The notes beneath the pieces are model-generated. The model was not told the DNA's origin, ran no database searches, and worked only from the letters and a program-made list of their open reading frames with translations. From assembly GCA_017609465.1 (NCBI GenBank), contig JAFCDX010000008.1, forward strand, positions 1 through 40,123: a DNA stretch of 40,123 nt. The letters run 5' to 3'. Origin of the DNA: Candidatus Woesearchaeota archaeon (GTDB taxonomy: Archaea; Nanobdellota; Nanobdellia; SCGC-AAA011-G17; JAFCDX01). The translations under genes were made by a program, and so were the position numbers. Positions 30,541 to 39,481 of this stretch are shown in pieces (within the stretch, counting starts at the first letter, position 1; each line of letters begins with the position of its first letter).

Positions 30541-31509
30541 TTACAATTCTGGCTGTGTTATTGTCAAAAACAATATGAAACCTATATTCATCAAGGGTAT
30601 TAAACCAAAGGTTCCTATGTTTGCTATAGTAGATATTGACAAACCACCTATTTCTCCTCCTATTGCATTTATTATTGTTAAAGTTATGACAAAAAACAAA
30701 GGAGCTGCAACCAATATTCCTGTGTAAATGTCTGAATATGTTGAAAGAGATTCCACATATTTTTTTCTTTCAAGTTTGTATGTAGACAAAGAATCTTGTG
30801 ACTTTTTCTCAAGAAAATCATTAAGGCTCCCTCCTGTTTCAATAGTTGATACCATTCCATTAAGAAGCTCTGCAAAATCTTTTGATGGAGTTGTATCTGC
30901 AACAGATTTCAATGCTGTGCTTAAATTATAACCAAATATGTTTGTGTAATTGATTATCTTTTTGAACTCCTTATTTAATTCAGGATACTCCTTTGATTGA
31001 ATCAATAGCTTGAATATGTTTATGGGTAAAGTTCCAGAACCAGAAATACCAGCCATATGAACGGTAGCAAAAGGCAATTCTGATTTTATCTTTTTTTCTC
31101 TTCCGCTTATGACAGATTTTGGATAAAAGTAAAATGTAATGAATGTAACTATCATTGTCAAGAATCCAAGACCAAGACCTTTGAAAGGGTCCAAAAATAT
31201 GAAAGAGAACAACAAGGTTCCAAGTCCAAAAGATATTATTGTGAAAAATATCATCATGCTCATATAACTCTTTGAAAGCATGTTGAATCTTACTAATTTT
31301 AGAGAATCCTCCAATGGCTTGAAAAGCTCATAAAGATTTTCCAACAAATAAATAGTTAATGGTTCTACAAATTGATTTGCTATTTTTGCAATCTTGTTTG
31401 ATTTGTAAACAGTATATTGCTTTTCTTCAGGATCTATTTTCTTCTTCTTTACCTTATTAACAAATTTATTAAGACTGTATTTGTTAATGTTAAAATCCTC
31501 ATATTTCAT
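30541..31509 (-). CDS. type IV pilus/archaellum platform protein (TadC/FlaJ-like, T2SSF domain)
   Basis: LPFATVHMAGISGSGTLPINIFKLL... FAELLNGMVSTIETGGSLNDFLEKKSQ; multiple TMs; next to the ATPase. Confidence 0.85.
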   Translation of the reverse strand: MKYEDFNINKYSLNKFVNKVKKKKIDPEEKQYTVYKSNKIAKIANQFVEPLTIYLLENLYELFKPLEDSLKLVRFNMLSKSYMSMMIFFTIISFGLGTLLFSFIFLDPFKGLGLGFLTMIVTFITFYFYPKSVISGREKKIKSELPFATVHMAGISGSGTLPINIFKLLIQSKEYPELNKEFKKIINYTNIFGYNLSTALKSVADTTPSKDFAELLNGMVSTIETGGSLNDFLEKKSQDSLSTYKLERKKYVESLSTYSDIYTGILVAAPLFFVITLTIINAIGGEIGGLSISTIANIGTFGLIPLMNIGFILFLTITQPEL

Positions 31510-34500
31510 CTTATAATTCCGTATTGCTTTAATACTTTCCTTGGTGAACGCGCATATTCTTTTATGACTTCCTGAACTTTTCTATAATCAAATATCTCTT
31601 TTCTGTATAATTCATAAAGCAATCTTGTTCTATTATCAAATTCTTCCATCAGTTGCTCTTGCGTAAATCCATATCTTTCTATTAACTTGTTAAATAAATG
31701 GCTGTTCTGCATGTTAAAGAAAAAGGAATCTGTTTTTGGGTCCCATAAGAAAGGTGAATTTGTCTGCGCTTTTCCGTTTTCAGGAACAGAGATGATCTCA
31801 TAAACTTTTTTTAATCTTCTTATTGCTTTTCCCTTTATCCTTGACTGGCTCATTGCACAAACAACATCCATTGACTCAACCAGTGAAGGGGATAAGTTAA
31901 TAGGGGGAGTTTCAAGCCTTCTTATCATTGTATCAACATCATTAGCGTGCATGGTTCCCATTGAAGGATGTCCTGATGCCATTCCTTGGAATAAAACATA
32001 TGCTTCCTTACCTCTCACTTCCCCAACTATAACATAATCAGGACGTTGCCTGAAAGATTCTTTCAACAAGTCAAACAAAGTAACCTCACCGTATTTTTGT
32101 CCAACTAAATTTGCAAGTCCAATACCTTCTCTTGCAACAGAAGGAAGCCAGTTATCATGCTCTAATGAAAGTTCCCTTGTATTATGCAAAATTATATTTT
32201 GCCCTATAAACTTTTCAAATCCCTCTACATTAAAATCATAAACATATCTTTGTTTTTTTGGTAGTTTTTTAATAGAAACAATTTTATCCCAAAATAAATC
32301 TGAATTGGTTATTTTTTCTATAAAATGGATATTCTGCGGCAAAAGCTGTCCTTTTTTATCTGACATAAGATTAAAGAATGAATTTAAATAATCCCTTCCA
32401 ATATTGCTTTTATTAAAATATTTCCAATCAATTTTTTTAAATTTATTAATTTCCCTTAAGTCATTCAATGACAAAGGAATTATATCTGAGAAAGTATGCC
32501 TTGCTTTAGAAATACAAATATTATTCAGTTTTACATTTTTTCTTTCTTGCAAAAATCTTATTTTCTTAAATCCACTTACATTTTCATAAGAGGATATTGA
32601 AAGTTCCATACAACCATCTTTTTTTATAGGATTTATTCTAGTTATCATATTTAATCTAAGGAATAAAGTTTGCATTTCTTCCAATAAATTCCTACTTTGG
32701 GAGCAACAACAAACTTCATGTTTTTTAACAGTACCATCTGCACTAAAATACCCTTTGATGAAATGTTTTAACTGTTCATTGGATAAGTTAAATACAAATT
32801 CAGGGATTCTCTTGGTTTTAGAGTATCCATCAAACTTAAAGACATATTTCATAAGATTATAAAATAAAGTACTGTTAATAGTTAAAGAACAATTGTCATT
32901 CATTTTAGAAATATTTAAATTTAAATCCAAAGCTATTTTTTTTACTAAATTTATACACTCCTTATCATTATTGGAGATTATAACTCTATTCTTATTAAAA
33001 TTATCATAAGAACCGTCCCCCAACCACAAACCAAAGAATTGTAAGATTTCATCTGAAATATTAAATATAACAGGCAATTTTGTTTTATTTTTTGTTTTAA
33101 GATACAATTCGGGTAATTCTTCATCACTAAATTTATAATCTAATTTAATAAACTCCCTAACGGGGAAAATATTGTGTTTTCTCCACCATTGATAAGTGCT
33201 TTTGCTTACATCAAAATATTTATAATCATATTTTTTAAGAATACCTTGAATGGGGGGTCCATAAATAAAGTCCTTTGGAAATTTACCCAAATATTCTAGT
33301 AAGTTTATATTTTTTATATTATCACAATTAAAGGGTAATTTTCTTGGAACTGCAATAAAACTCTTGTTTGCAATTAAATCTGTAGGTTTCACTTCTTTTA
33401 ATCCAGAATCCCCCAATGTGAATATAGAATGATCCTTCGTTACCTTTATTTTCCTTCCAGTGCTTGTTAAAATTTCATATATATCTTTATTAGTTTTATG
33501 TTTAATAAATGAGGTTGGCTTAACAAATCTTATTTTATAATTATTATCCAAAGTTAAAATTTCGCTCTTGCCATCATCAATAAAGTTTTTTATTTTTATT
33601 AAAGATATTTTTTTATCTCTTTTTATTAGAATATTTGTATCCCCCAGGACACTATCTTCAATAGAAACTATTCTTGATTGGGGAGGTATGAAAAATGCAA
33701 CCCCATTAAGCATTGTAGTTTTACCAGAACCTGTCCCTCCAATTATCATGACATTGAACTCGTGCTCAATTAATATCCATAAGTAAGCAAGTATTTCAGG
33801 AGAAATTGTTCCTAGTTGTATTAGTTTTGTAGGACTCCAAGGCTCTTTTGTGAATTTTCTTATTGTTATAGTAGGTCCTTTTGAAGAAATATCTGTTGTG
33901 TACGTAGCATTAACTCTAGATCCATCAGGCAAACTTCCATCCAATACAGGATTTGCATAAGAAACATATTTTCCTGCTTTTTGAGCAAGCTTTTCAACAA
34001 AACTTGCAAGATAAGGAACACTTTTAAAAACAATATTTGTCTTCAAATTCCTGTATTTTCTGTGGACAATATATACTGGTGTATTAACACCGTTACATTC
34101 AATATCTTCTATGAAATAATCAGATAATAATGGCTCCATTTCATTCAAACCAACAAAGTCCCTGTAAATATAATACATTATTTTCTTGAAGGTCTCATCA
34201 GACAAGCTTAATCCCAATTCTTTCAATAACACCCTTATGTTTTTTTCAAGATATTTTATAACTTCCTCTCCTTTTTTAATTGAAATAAAACTTATGTTAA
34301 TTAATTCCTTAATTCCTTCTTCAAGTATTTTAAGAATTTCTTTTTCTTTTTTTGACAGTTCTGGCTCAATCAATTCATAAATAACTTCTTGTTTATCTTC
34401 GTCCCATTCTATATGTGCATATGAATAAGGAGGAATTAATGGATATTTTACATCTGTATCTTCCTTGTTCTTGAATTCAGGTATTTTTGGTATTTTATTT

Positions 34501-34850
34501 GTAGGTTCTATATTAAATATTATTTTATGGGGTTCTTCTTCCTTTTTCTCTTTCTTAAAGATATTTTTTATCTTTGAAGTAAAATCTTCTTTTTCTTTCT
34601 TAGGTTCTTTTTTCTTTTCTTCAGGTTTTTCTTTATCTTCTTTTTTATGGAAAGGATTTAATTTTTCAAAGAAACTCTCCTTTTTGTCTTCTTTAATGTC
34701 TTTTTTATCTTCCTTTTGCTTGTCATTTTCCTGCTTAGAATTTCTCTCAAGTTCGGACTTTCCAATTTTAGTTTCTTCTTCTATCTGTTTCAAGAATTCC
34801 TCTTTTTTTGGAGAAACCTCTTTTTGTTGCTGAAGCATATTTAAATTCAA
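31506..34850 (-). CDS. type II/IV secretion (pilus/archaellum) ATPase, TadA/GspE superfamily, interrupted by an intein
   Basis: Walker A IGGTGSGKTTMLN, IED|TREL box, RPDYVIVGEVRGKEAYVLFQGMASGHPSMGTMHAND. Confidence 0.95.
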   Translation of the reverse strand: MNLNMLQQQKEVSPKKEEFLKQIEEETKIGKSELERNSKQENDKQKEDKKDIKEDKKESFFEKLNPFHKKEDKEKPEEKKKEPKKEKEDFTSKIKNIFKKEKKEEEPHKIIFNIEPTNKIPKIPEFKNKEDTDVKYPLIPPYSYAHIEWDEDKQEVIYELIEPELSKKEKEILKILEEGIKELINISFISIKKGEEVIKYLEKNIRVLLKELGLSLSDETFKKIMYYIYRDFVGLNEMEPLLSDYFIEDIECNGVNTPVYIVHRKYRNLKTNIVFKSVPYLASFVEKLAQKAGKYVSYANPVLDGSLPDGSRVNATYTTDISSKGPTITIRKFTKEPWSPTKLIQLGTISPEILAYLWILIEHEFNVMIIGGTGSGKTTMLNGVAFFIPPQSRIVSIEDSVLGDTNILIKRDKKISLIKIKNFIDDGKSEILTLDNNYKIRFVKPTSFIKHKTNKDIYEILTSTGRKIKVTKDHSIFTLGDSGLKEVKPTDLIANKSFIAVPRKLPFNCDNIKNINLLEYLGKFPKDFIYGPPIQGILKKYDYKYFDVSKSTYQWWRKHNIFPVREFIKLDYKFSDEELPELYLKTKNKTKLPVIFNISDEILQFFGLWLGDGSYDNFNKNRVIISNNDKECINLVKKIALDLNLNISKMNDNCSLTINSTLFYNLMKYVFKFDGYSKTKRIPEFVFNLSNEQLKHFIKGYFSADGTVKKHEVCCCSQSRNLLEEMQTLFLRLNMITRINPIKKDGCMELSISSYENVSGFKKIRFLQERKNVKLNNICISKARHTFSDIIPLSLNDLREINKFKKIDWKYFNKSNIGRDYLNSFFNLMSDKKGQLLPQNIHFIEKITNSDLFWDKIVSIKKLPKKQRYVYDFNVEGFEKFIGQNIILHNTRELSLEHDNWLPSVAREGIGLANLVGQKYGEVTLFDLLKESFRQRPDYVIVGEVRGKEAYVLFQGMASGHPSMGTMHANDVDTMIRRLETPPINLSPSLVESMDVVCAMSQSRIKGKAIRRLKKVYEIISVPENGKAQTNSPFLWDPKTDSFFFNMQNSHLFNKLIERYGFTQEQLMEEFDNRTRLLYELYRKEIFDYRKVQEVIKEYARSPRKVLKQYGIIR
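32181..33653 (-). mobile_element. in-frame LAGLIDADG-type intein (491 aa) within the pilus ATPase
   Basis: Begins SVLGDTNIL (Ser1, block A), ends ...YVYDFNVEGFEKFIGQNIILHN before +1 Thr; block B TKDHSIFTL; DOD endonuclease motifs LQFFGLWLGDGSYD and LKHFIKGYFSADGTV; removal restores SIED-TRELSLEHDNW. Confidence 0.94.
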
Positions 34851-34875
34851 TAAAATTTACTTAAATAATTTTCTA

Positions 34876-35388
34876 TTAAGAAATATCCTCTATTCTTATT
34901 ACTGAATTGCCGTTTTCAATTTCATTGGATATCAATAAATTGTAATTTCCTGATAATGTGCCTAATGTGCCTGTTAAATCTATTATTCCTCTATAATCCA
35001 ATAATACTTCTGTGGTGTATTCTCCTTCTACATTAGAAGCTGTTGTTGTAATTTGAAGATTCCCTTCTTTTAAAGGAGGAGTTCCTGGTTCAGAAAACAT
35101 TATCTCTGTATCCATATTCCATATTATTCTATCAATATCTTTATCTATTGTAAATTCACCTCTATCTATTCTTATCAAAGAAGTTCTTCTTGCTCCGGGT
35201 CCTTCCCTGTATACTTCTCTTATGGTATTATCTAGTTCATGCATAACATCTTTTGTTTGTGCATAAGTATTTTTGTCTCTTATTTTTTCTATAACAGGAA
35301 GTCCTGCTGTAAGAAGTATTGTTATTATTGTTATACCTAAAGCTATGTAAATCACTGCCGAAACCCAAATGTCTGCTTTTTTGTTCAT
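34876..35388 (-). CDS. pilin-like membrane-anchored protein
   Basis: MNKKADIWVSAVIYIALGITIITILLTAGLPVI N-terminal helix; within the pilus locus. Confidence 0.65.
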   Translation of the reverse strand: MNKKADIWVSAVIYIALGITIITILLTAGLPVIEKIRDKNTYAQTKDVMHELDNTIREVYREGPGARRTSLIRIDRGEFTIDKDIDRIIWNMDTEIMFSEPGTPPLKEGNLQITTTASNVEGEYTTEVLLDYRGIIDLTGTLGTLSGNYNLLISNEIENGNSVIRIEDIS

Positions 35389-35415
35389 TTTATAATTAAA
35401 AAATAAAAAAATAAA

Positions 35416-35973
35416 TTATAATGTTATTGCATGTTCTTTTCCTGCATCAGCAGTACAAGGTTTATTCCCATCTGCTGTAGATACCATTGGAATTAATTTA
35501 AGTTTATCATTAGATTCAACAATTGTTGATCCAAGATTAACTTCACAAGTTTTAGTTGAAAATCCCGCTACTTCACAATTTAGTACTTCTGTAGACAAAC
35601 TTTCTGTATCTGTACCTTTATTTAACAATGCAATAAAAGAACCTATAATCTTATCTGAATTACTTGTTACTTTAAAGGAAATTTTATCTTGATCTGTTGA
35701 TGAATCACATACACCACTTGTACAAGTATCCCCGGAATCACAATCAGCATTATCTTCACAACTTCTTGCCTTACTTACTACCTTTGCATTATTAATGTCA
35801 AAACTTAAACCTAAACATTCTGTTGCTACTTCTGTTTTAGTTGCCTGCTCTTCTGTCAAACCTCTTACAAAAGAACCACCCCATTGCATAACTACTGCTG
35901 CTAAAACAATTGTGAATCCAATTATTAACACTGTCGCTATAAGTGGACTAATACCCTTCTTGTCCTTCATCAT
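35416..35973 (-). CDS. archaeal type IV pilin-like protein with Cys-rich loop
   Basis: KDKKGISPLIATVLIIGFTIVLAAVVMQWG class III signal; SCEDNADCDSGDTCTSGVCDSS. Confidence 0.85.
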   Translation of the reverse strand: MMKDKKGISPLIATVLIIGFTIVLAAVVMQWGGSFVRGLTEEQATKTEVATECLGLSFDINNAKVVSKARSCEDNADCDSGDTCTSGVCDSSTDQDKISFKVTSNSDKIIGSFIALLNKGTDTESLSTEVLNCEVAGFSTKTCEVNLGSTIVESNDKLKLIPMVSTADGNKPCTADAGKEHAITL

Positions 35974-35994
35974 TATTTTTTCACCTCCATTTTA

Positions 35995-36486
35995 TTATGT
36001 TAAATTATAAACTATTTTTTTATTTGAACATGTTCCAGGTACGCCTTGTCTTACAATTACAGGCATAACTTCTATTTGATTTGGAGTTCCAGCCATACTT
36101 GAACAATCAATACAATTAAGAGTTAGTTCTTTTTCATCTCCAGGTTTAAACATTTCTTTCTCGCTTAATACAACATTCCCATCAGGATAATCAACAATAA
36201 CTCTTAATCCATGAAATAATTCAGCACCAACATTTCTTACAGTAATTGAAACTTCATCTGTAGAGGACAGGAAATCTGCATCAGAAACATCAATATCAAT
36301 AACACTTGCACAGTCAGCTTCTATGTCTGCCATTGCTCCTCTTTTCAATATTTCTCCTTTAACAATATCTCCATACCATAAATAAACAGAAGCTGCTATT
36401 ATAACAACAAAACCTATTAAAAGAACTGTTGCTATTAATGGACTTATACCTCTTTTTTTCATTATTTTTACCTCTTTTATTAACAA
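35995..36486 (-). CDS. archaeal type IV pilin-like protein
   Basis: MKKRGISPLIATVLLIGFVVIIAASVYLW class III signal. Confidence 0.87.
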   Translation of the reverse strand: MLIKEVKIMKKRGISPLIATVLLIGFVVIIAASVYLWYGDIVKGEILKRGAMADIEADCASVIDIDVSDADFLSSTDEVSITVRNVGAELFHGLRVIVDYPDGNVVLSEKEMFKPGDEKELTLNCIDCSSMAGTPNQIEVMPVIVRQGVPGTCSNKKIVYNLT

Positions 36487-37076
36487 TGATCTATATTACT
36501 ATTTTCTAAATTTTTTAATATAAAAACCTTTTGATTACAAATAATGTTATTATCTTCTATGTTTATTGTTGGTGTTATTGAAATTTCCTTTATTCCGTGT
36601 CCAGAAGGCAAATAATAATTCCCATTAACATATTGTTCTTCATCTTTATCAACTTTTACATTAAATTTTAAATAAGCTAAACTTCCTGGAGATATAGGAA
36701 AACTTTCTGAATCATCATTTATATCAAACAAACCATATTCTTCTTCTGTTAAAGTTTTTAATGTATCTGATTTAACAATTAATTTTATATCATGAAGAGA
36801 ATAAGCACCTCTGTTTTTTAATTTTAATTTTATTTTAGCATAATTATCTCCAGAAATTTCTGTCAAGGTTTCATAACATAATTGTTGAGCATCCAAAGCA
36901 ACTTCAGGACAATATAAATTCTGATATTGAGAGCTTTCAAAAGTTCCTGCCTGCTCTCTTGCCTGATTTATTAAATAAACAGATACCATAGATCCAACTG
37001 TTATTACCATACCTACTATTAAAATCCAAGATATTAAAGGTGAAATTGCTTTTTTCATTATGTTAGACCTGTCCAT
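36480..37076 (-). CDS. archaeal type IV pilin-like protein
   Basis: MKKAISPLISWILIVGMVITVGSMVSVYLI N-terminal helix. Confidence 0.8.
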   Translation of the reverse strand: MDRSNIMKKAISPLISWILIVGMVITVGSMVSVYLINQAREQAGTFESSQYQNLYCPEVALDAQQLCYETLTEISGDNYAKIKLKLKNRGAYSLHDIKLIVKSDTLKTLTEEEYGLFDINDDSESFPISPGSLAYLKFNVKVDKDEEQYVNGNYYLPSGHGIKEISITPTINIEDNNIICNQKVFILKNLENSNIDHC

Positions 37077-37687
37077 TCTATTCTTGCTTCTTCTATCCCT
37101 GAAGAAGATTTTGCAAGTATCTGTAATCTTTCTGGGTTCAAGGCATCAACAGGATAAAAAATTCCCCCTATTTCCATTTTTATTAAATCTGTTGTAGTTC
37201 CAGAATAATCTTCATCAAAATTATTTAATTTAACAGGAATAGTTTTTTTAAATGTAAATTCTCCTGTTTCTATTGATATATCTGTTAATGCATTCTCTGT
37301 GGTGGGAAATATTGTATCTAACTCCCCATTATTATTTTCAAAATTAATAGGGTCTCCTTCTTTCAAATAATTTCTTATTATGTAATTTTGCTCTTTTCTA
37401 TCCCAATAAACATAAACAAAACCAATATTTGGATCACGCTCTCTTGCATAATCAACATAATCAGAAGTGAATTCATCCAATTCTGTAGATACTTCTGCAG
37501 GATTACTTCCAGATAATAAAGCTTCATTAACGACTTTTGTAGCTTCTCTTTCATAATTCTCACTCAAATCAGGAAAATCTTCCAATAATATCTTTTCTTC
37601 ATAGTTATTATACACAACACTCACAGAAAACAATACTAACGCTAATATAATTCCTGCAACCAAAAAAACCTGACCTCTTTTTTCCAT
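37058..37687 (-). CDS. pilin-like membrane-anchored protein
   Basis: MEKRGQVFLVAGIILALVLFSVSVVYN N-terminal helix; first gene of the pilus locus. Confidence 0.65.
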   Translation of the reverse strand: MEKRGQVFLVAGIILALVLFSVSVVYNNYEEKILLEDFPDLSENYEREATKVVNEALLSGSNPAEVSTELDEFTSDYVDYARERDPNIGFVYVYWDRKEQNYIIRNYLKEGDPINFENNNGELDTIFPTTENALTDISIETGEFTFKKTIPVKLNNFDEDYSGTTTDLIKMEIGGIFYPVDALNPERLQILAKSSSGIEEARIEWTGLT

Positions 37688-37698
37688 GAATATAAGAA

Positions 37699-38304
37699 TT
37701 ATTTTTCATTTAATAATTTTTCTAAATCTTTAAATATCTCTTTTATGGTTCTTTCAGCATCAATTTCATATAATATCTCTTTTTTATTGTAATAATCATA
37801 AATTTGTTTTATATTCTTGTTATATATTTTCAATCTTTTTTTAATAGCGTTTTCATCTTCCCTTCTATGAAGAATACTAAAACAATTGTCACAAATCCCT
37901 TTTTTCTTTGGAGGGTTGTTTTTGATATGATAAACCCTTCCGCATTTTAGACATTGCATTCTTCCAGCAAGTCTCTTTATTATAATATCATCAGAAACTT
38001 TCAATAAAACAACTTTGTCAATAGTTGTTATTTTGTCAAGAAGTTTTGCCTGTTCTAAAGTTCTTGGAAACCCATCAAAAACTATATTTTCTTTGTTAAT
38101 TTCCTTTTCTATTAATTTTATGACAATATCATCAGGAACTAACCTCCCTTCACTCAATATATCTGAAATCTCTTTTCCTATCTTAGTATTTTTATTAATA
38201 TGTCTTAACAAATCTCCTGTAGAAATTCTCTTGAATTTTGGCTCAAGCATCTGTGCATATGTTCCCTTTCCTGAACCTGGCGGGCCTAATAAAATTATTT
38301 TCAT
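37699..38304 (-). CDS. adk: adenylate kinase (bacterial/eukaryal type with Cys4 lid)
   Basis: MKIILLGPPGSGKGTYAQ, VFDGFPRTLEQAK, lid CLKCGRVYHIKNNPPKKKGICDNC. Confidence 0.93.
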   Translation of the reverse strand: MKIILLGPPGSGKGTYAQMLEPKFKRISTGDLLRHINKNTKIGKEISDILSEGRLVPDDIVIKLIEKEINKENIVFDGFPRTLEQAKLLDKITTIDKVVLLKVSDDIIIKRLAGRMQCLKCGRVYHIKNNPPKKKGICDNCFSILHRREDENAIKKRLKIYNKNIKQIYDYYNKKEILYEIDAERTIKEIFKDLEKLLNEK

Positions 38305-38849
38305 TTATATCTCAAACTTTGCATTTGTTTTGAAGTTAATTCCTTTATATTTATCTTGCTTATCTCATCTTTCAAACTCAATTGTTTTTCCTTTTCCAAG
38401 AATTTAGACACAAAAATTAAATCCTCTCCTTCCTTGAAATGATTTTTTAAATATCCTTCTTCAATGAAATTGAATTTTTTGTAAAACTTCATATATTCTG
38501 GAAATATTAAAGAATAAATTTTTCTCATTCCTTTTGACTTGCAATACAAAATTGCAAATTTCAATGCTTCTGTCCCGTGGCCTTTCCTTCTGTTTTCTTC
38601 ATTAATTACAAAATCCTTTATCTTCGCAACTTCCCCTTTTTGTATTATTACAGATATATTTCCTATTACTTTTTTGTTTAATTTTATTGTAAAAAACTTG
38701 TTCTCTCTTATTTCTTCTGCATGTCCTTCTGTGAGATAATTCAAAGCCCATTTTTGCTTTATATCAAAACCCCTTTCTCTCCAATAACTTCTCAATAATT
38801 TAGCTAACTTGCTTTTGTCTTTTTCAGAGAGTTCTGTTATTGAAATCAT
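38301..38849 (-). CDS. GNAT-family N-acetyltransferase
   Basis: KIKDFVINEENRRKGHGTEALKFAILYCKSKG (acetyl-CoA loop). Start set to MISITELSEKD at 38849 because the track start lies inside a tRNA. Confidence 0.8.
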   Translation of the reverse strand: MISITELSEKDKSKLAKLLRSYWRERGFDIKQKWALNYLTEGHAEEIRENKFFTIKLNKKVIGNISVIIQKGEVAKIKDFVINEENRRKGHGTEALKFAILYCKSKGMRKIYSLIFPEYMKFYKKFNFIEEGYLKNHFKEGEDLIFVSKFLEKEKQLSLKDEISKINIKELTSKQMQSLRYK

Positions 38850-38889
38850 ATAATTAACAATATCTTGGATTTTAAATATTATTTGGTAA

Positions 38890-38974
38890 GCCTCAGCCGA
38901 GATTTGAACTCGGGACCTCCACATTTTTGGATAAAATACCAATGTGATGCTCTACCAGGCTGAGCCACTGAGGC
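38890..38974 (-). tRNA. tRNA-Thr(GGU) with 12-nt intron at 37/38 (intron 38925-38936)
   Basis: GCCTCAG/CTGAGGC acceptor, GCTC-AGCCTGGTA-GAGC D-arm, TCACA/TGTGG anticodon stem, T-arm CCGAG-TTCAAAT-CTCGG, T at discriminator position; anticodon loop 19 nt. Confidence 0.9.
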
Positions 38975-39010
38975 ATGAATTCTTCAATTTTAGAATATTT
39001 TTAAAGTTAA

Positions 39011-39470
39011 CTAAATAAATAAGAAATTTAATACTCCTGCAAAACTAACCCATAATAAATAAGGAATTAATAAATAAGCAGATATTTTTGAGATTTTATA
39101 AAATTGTAATATTGTTAATAAAATAAATATCCATAATAATATCAGATCAATGAAAGCTAAAAGAGATTTATTTATCCAAAAAATAATATACTCCAAAGAG
39201 CATTAAGAAATAACTGGATTCCAAAGAATATCAAACCAATCTTTAAATTTTTGTTAATCTTTTTTCTCATAATAATATAAAGAGAGCTCCAATCATAAAA
39301 AAATAATATAGTCCAGACAATAGGAAAAATAAAATCAGGAGGTGTAATTAAAGGTTTTTCTATAGAAGCATACTCTGAATTTGTTCTGCATTTGTAAATA
39401 ACGAACCTATTGATGCTGCAATGAACGGTATAACCAATGCAATTAAAAATCTATAAGGCTTTATCTTCAT
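39011..39470 (-). pseudogene. TspO/MBR family protein, frameshifted
   Basis: Three reading-frame pieces join into a TspO-like protein: MKIKPYRFLIALVIPFIAASIGSLFTNAEQ / SEYASIEKPLITPPDFIFPIVWTILFF...GIQLFLNALWSILFFG / NKSLLAFIDLILLWIFILLTILQFYKISKISAYLLIPYLLWVSFAGVLNFLFI. Confidence 0.85.
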
Positions 39471-39481
39471 TTTATATGGAT

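Noticed and set aside
34465-34833. 122-aa plus-strand ORF (Phe/Ser-rich)
   Set aside because: Antisense of the K/E-rich N-terminus of the pilus ATPase; composition is a mirror artefact.
38850-38942. N-terminal extension of the GNAT ORF (MVFYPKMWRSRVQIS...)
   Set aside because: Overlaps tRNA-Thr; VQISAEAYQ is the translated tRNA T-arm. True start placed at 38849.
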